A stretch of DNA of 64,000 bases. Source: Nephrocerus scutellatus (lineage: Eukaryota; Arthropoda; Insecta; Diptera; Pipunculidae). A program made the translations under genes and the position numbers. The stretch is taken from the NCBI GenBank assembly GCA_947095585.1, contig OX352763.1, positions 14,061,462 to 14,125,461 of the forward strand, read 5' to 3'. The notes below the pieces were generated by a model that did not search any database, had not been told where the DNA came from, and saw nothing but the letters and a program-made list of their open reading frames with translations. Numbering within the stretch: position 1 is the first letter of the stretch; every line of letters begins with the position of its first letter. Of this stretch, positions 60,340 to 64,000 are shown piece by piece.

Positions 60340-60470
60340 AAAAACTTAAAAAAGCGACTTTAAAATGTCGACCATCAAATTGTCGCTTTTAAAAACGCGA
60401 CAATAAAAAAGGCGCGCCTTTAAAAAGTCGACTATCAAAAAGAAGCACCATCAAATTAGAAGGCCGTTTT
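60340..60470. repeat. GTCGAC/AAA periodic segment with a GGCGCGCC palindrome
   Basis: Short words AAAAAGCGACTTT, AAAATGTCGACCATCAAA, TTGTCGCTTTT, AAACGCGACAAT and AAAAGTCGACTATCAAA follow each other within 100 bp. AAAGGCGCGCCTTT is a perfect 14-bp palindrome near 60407-60420. Origin unknown. Confidence 0.45.
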
Positions 60471-60476
60471 TTAAAT

Positions 60477-60770
60477 TCTCTATATTAACTTCGCGTGCCC
60501 GTGGCTGGCTGGCGGACAGGCACAAGAAATCTTGTGATAAATTTTTAACCAACTTCCTAACGCCCGATTTTGTTGAAACTTTGCACATATGTGTATCGCT
60601 CATGACAACACTTTCTATTGAAGTGGCCGCTCGGGCCTCGCAGTCGGGGGACTCCCATACAAATTTTATAAAAAAAAGTACCCGATCTTCTTCAAATTGT
60701 ATACACATGTGTATCTCCGATGGACAACACTTCTTGTAAAAATGTTGGTGAACCCGGGCCCGGTGGTCAT
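60477..60770 (+). repeat. ACACATGTGT interspersed family, reference copy
   Basis: 5' terminus TCTCTATATTAACTTCGCGT (a TC start like Helitrons), AACTTCCTAACGCCCGATTT, GACAACACTTTCTATTGAAG, CTTCAAATTGTATACACATG and GGACAACACTTCTTGTAAAA. At least seven copies or pieces lie in the window. 60771-61166 holds no recognised feature except the 3' region of the next gene. Confidence 0.6.
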
Positions 60771-61166
60771 GAGAGTGTTTAGCGACTTATGACATGCTAA
60801 TTTTTTGATGCTACTTAGTGTTCAATTTGGAACAAACCTATATGTACATCATATGCATCTAATACTGTTGATGAGCCTATATTTCCGTATTACGGCATCC
60901 TCTTAAATAAAAAATAATTTTACTCGCTCATTAGCGCCGCGCACTTCACTTTCTTAAATTTAACGTTAGGAAATGTATAAATTTATTTCATTTCTGTTTT
61001 TTATTTTTTTTTCTTCTTTGGAAACAATTGTTGTTATTCCTTCATGTTCTTTACCTGACGAAATCTGAATTCAATTCAACATAACGCCGAGTAATACCAC
61101 AAATACAATAATATTTTAACCCGTATAACACGCATTTACAAACTTCATTTTAGCGACCAATAATTA

Positions 61167-62482
61167 TTAAATTTTAACGATGCATCCATTTGAATTTGTC
61201 GACGTAGCTATCATCTTTGGCTCAAGACTAGAAGTGGAAGAGTTCTGCGTTGGTGTATGTGGCGTATTGTTCATGTCCACGCACTTGTCATCATCTGCTG
61301 CCCGTTCAACGGGTAAATTTAGTGACGCACGAGTTTTGGTTTTTAAGCGGGACAAACTGCCAAAGAATTGCTTTTTACCACGCCGGCATTTCTCAATTTC
61401 CGCCATAACTAAAGCAGCGGTTGTCGGTTTAATTGTTTCTGCGGTTTCCGATCGCGAACTGGACTCTGAAGTTTCCGATGATGCCGATGTTGAGGTTGTC
61501 ATTTTAGAGGCTACTCCCAAATCGTCATTACTAAACGCTTTGCGATGATGCTTGTGCAGTAAATTTGGTTGTTGCTCCCTGGTGTAAAGCTTCTTCATGC
61601 GAACTTTTATGGATTTGCGATGATTGCCCAATTTTCGCCGGATATCTGAAAATGTTGAATTTTGTTCGGTGTCTGTGAGATGATTATCCGTCTTGAGGTC
61701 CTTCCGGCGCATTCGGGATATTTCGAACAATGCATCAATATTCAGACGGGAAAAATACTTCCATATAACATGCCGTTGTGAACGGTGGCGTTCTGGAATG
61801 TTAATCTAAGAAAAATGGAAATTATGCTTATTACCAGATACGGATGAAGGATACACTTACAGGTTCATAAATGTTTTCCTCCTCTTCCGTTTGATTTGGA
61901 AACTCTGTCAATCTTAGATCTCCATCCTCATAGATGTTAAGACTTTCCTCTGATAGATTAAGAACCTGAAATTATAATGCAACTGTTAGTATTTGATGTC
62001 GACCAGCGTTCTCAAATTAACAACTTTACTTTACCTCTTCGTAATCACTCTTGATAGCTTGCAGGCTTTTAGGACGATGACGTTCGTGGTGCAAACGTTG
62101 GTAATCCTCGTCTTTGCAATTTCGTCTTTTAGCTCTATGGGCGTATTTATTCTTGAGATCCACCACGGCATAAATTGGTTCATTCTGCTGCATGTCTGGA
62201 GTGGATTTAGCTTTGTTGATCTGTTCGGGGTCTAGATTTTCATCCCTTTTACAATCTACAGTGCATGAAGTTGACGATGTTGACGCAAATGCTGGTGTAT
62301 TAATAGTGGCGTAAACTGGAGATGACTTGTCTTCCTTTATTTGATGCACTACAGTGGCTGTGATTAACTTCAGGCATTTGTGTTCTTGCGCGGAAGACAA
62401 CATACCATCTTTGCTATTGGCAAAACCACTTGAACCCCTCAGACTCAGATGATATATTTGATCTTCAAGAACTGCATCGCTT
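61167..62482 (-). CDS. Unrecognised tyrosine-rich protein, last three exons (5' part outside window)
   Basis: Exons 62482-62035, 61965-61861 and 61805-61167 join in frame (donors GTAAAG and GTAAGT; acceptors ACAG, TCAG, TTAG) to about 397 residues. The acceptor before 62482 shows that more exons lie to the right, beyond the window or in an unseen small exon. Repeated short tyrosine motifs (EDQIYHLSL, SPVYATINT, EPIYAVVDLKNKY, SDYEEV, LNIYEDGDL, ENIYEP) suggest a phosphotyrosine-type scaffold. A basic block follows (HVIWKYFSRLNIDALFEISR, RRKLGNHRKSIKVRMKKL), then a Ser/Thr-rich region and a C-terminus ending in CIVKI. I do not recognise the family. No catalytic motif or membrane segment is visible. 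A signalling adaptor role is inference only. Confidence 0.75.
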
Positions 62483-62485
62483 CTG

Positions 62486-64000
62486 TTATAATTGAAATTG
62501 AGAGCAAATCAATACACATGAATTAATATTATGTCAGTTTATATTCAAAGGGACAGGAAGAGAAAAATAGAGATTAACAAACTTTTTTGCACTTGGAACA
62601 TGATGCCTGTTGAGCGTGTAGAAATTTATCATATATTCCATTTGCTGTTTAACATGAAGTGTTTTCATGTTGGTACGCGAGTGTAACAGTTTTGCAATTT
62701 GAATTTTTATTGAAATTTAACCTAACCGATTAGATGTGCAACGAACAGTGGAACAAAGAATATTAAAATACTGCACTTAAAAACTGAAATATTGAGTGTG
62801 GCTAGGTGCGTCGAATCTACGAGTTTTTTATTTTCCACAAATTCTTCTGACTCCTACTCCATAATTCCTTTTTGTTTACAAAAATAGACACATAGTTGTG
62901 TACGTACGACAGGAAGGGGACTAAGTAACTTTTTATCATCTATTTTTAAATAACAAAAATAAAGTAAACAACAAATCATGTATGTCTAGGCTCTGCGACT
63001 GTCTCCCTTAAAAGAAGTCATTAAATCGGAAGACGGAAGAACCTCTGGTTGTGGGTGACTGTTACGAATTGATTTCCTCAATCATCAAGAAGAAGCACAA
63101 AAAAACGATTACATCATTTGGTTTTTTTAACGTTGACACCCTACGTTTTGGCGGTATGTTGCAACAATTGCAACATCTGTTGGAAGGTAGCAATATTATA
63201 AGTTGTTGCCATATACATATGTTAATTTTTTTGGAAAGTTATATCTTCTACCTCTTCAATCGTGGGCAGATTTGTTAAACTACCAGAAAAAATTATAAAC
63301 TAAATTTACGTATTCAATGTTTTTTTTATTATTGTCATGTAGTATATGTGTAGTCAATGAAGTCTATAAACGTCAAATTATTGTATTTAGCTGGCTTTTC
63401 ATTTTCAAATTAAATTCAGTTGAGTTCATTCTGAACATTTTAGATAAGAAAACAATTTTTATCGATAACCGTTGTGTTTACGGTTTACAGTAAACGGTAA
63501 ATCTATATATAAAAGTGAAACTCTGTATATACAGCTAGTAATTATTAATATTAAGTAAAGAAATAGAAATAACCGAAAGAAAACTTTCTGGATATTAGAA
63601 AGATGAGAAAGATGAGCCACTAAATAAAACTTATAAAAATAAAACCGTGTTGTCGCCTTATGCAAAGTTTGCTATAATGTCTTACAAAAATACATCACAA
63701 AACCGTCTTATTACTCAGTTAATGAATTATTAGTATTACAATTTTTTGATGTATGAAAGTTAAAGACCAAAGAGTTATAAAATTTATTTCGAATGTTATG
63801 AATTGAATAAGGAAGTTTTATAAAACAAATACCCGCTTTTTTTGTTTTCTTTACAACCAAAAGTCAAAAGGTTGTTTATTAAAAAAACGGACTACATAGC
63901 TTTTAATTAACAACGTTTTTTCACGTAGTTTATTTCGTTTTTAACGACTTAACAACTCTGATCTTAGGAAGTAAAGAGTAAGTCAACATGGCACGATAAA
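62486..64000. other. Upstream intron or flank of the preceding gene, no exon recognised
   Basis: AT-rich sequence. A 75-codon frame at 63051-63278 and a 68-codon frame at 63459-63665 (minus) match nothing. The miniature Helitron-like piece at 63502-63538 lies here. Confidence 0.4.
63502..63538 (+). mobile_element. Miniature Helitron-like element (37 bp)
   Basis: A|TCTATATATAAAAGTGAAAC then TCTGTATATACAGCTAG|T joins a Helitron-like 5' end (compare 57425 and 14110 on the minus strand) directly to a CAGCTAG 3' end. It keeps only the two termini. Confidence 0.5.

Noticed and set aside
1..64000. CRISPR array, bacterial operon or phage system
   Set aside because: Spliced animal genes throughout; the direct repeats seen are transposon or satellite-type and lack regular spacers.

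Overview
The window comes from an insect nuclear genome, most likely a cyclorrhaphan fly (Diptera: Brachycera). Genes have short introns with GT..AG borders, the sequence is AT-rich, and every recognised protein has a clear fly-like or animal-like family match. A tephritid-type fly is plausible, but the species cannot be fixed by eye. Intergenic space and long introns are packed with decayed transposons.

Layout, left to right. (1) About 1.2-3.2 kb, minus strand: CCT subunit beta (3 exons). (2) 6.1-8.4 kb, minus strand: two tandem copies of the SUMO-conjugating enzyme gene Ubc9/lesswright. The right copy is a standard 158-aa enzyme. The left copy is an intact but strongly altered 155-aa paralogue. 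(3) 11.0-12.4 kb, plus strand: intronless Tip60 MYST acetyltransferase. (4) 14.8-17.0 kb, minus strand: Myb, preceded 56 nt upstream by a separate 102-aa zinc-finger-like ORF in an apparently dicistronic arrangement. (5) 20.35-21.35 kb, plus strand: geminin (3 exons). (6) 22.2-58.6 kb, plus strand: an HFM1/MER3-type meiotic DNA helicase, reconstructed here from about 15 exons. One intron is 25.7 kb (26277-51960). (7) Nested in that intron on the minus strand (30.1-34.1 kb) is a small Rebers-Riddiford cuticle protein gene with a TATA/Inr promoter. (8) 61.2-62.5 kb, minus strand: the last three exons of an unrecognised tyrosine-rich protein whose 5' end lies beyond the window.

Mobile DNA. There are relics of several non-LTR retrotransposon lineages (LOA/R1-like with RNase H, RTE-like, CR1/jockey-like) and two mariner relics, one with recognisable TIRs and TA target duplication. 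A tRNA-headed SINE family is present in at least five pieces. There are Helitron-like elements (5' TC, 3' CTAG, A/T insertion), two MITE families, a 100-bp tandem repeat, and a large palindrome at 32.7-32.87 kb.

There is no operon-like functional cluster. Tip60, Myb, geminin and HFM1 all act in the nucleus on chromatin, replication licensing or recombination, and Ubc9 modifies many such proteins, but adjacency is probably incidental. The points most worth a second look are the divergent tandem Ubc9 paralogue, the HFM1 gene with its giant intron, nested gene and a PIP-box-like motif, and the zinc-finger/Myb dicistron. Exon junctions were read by eye from splice consensus and protein homology; no alignment or search was run.
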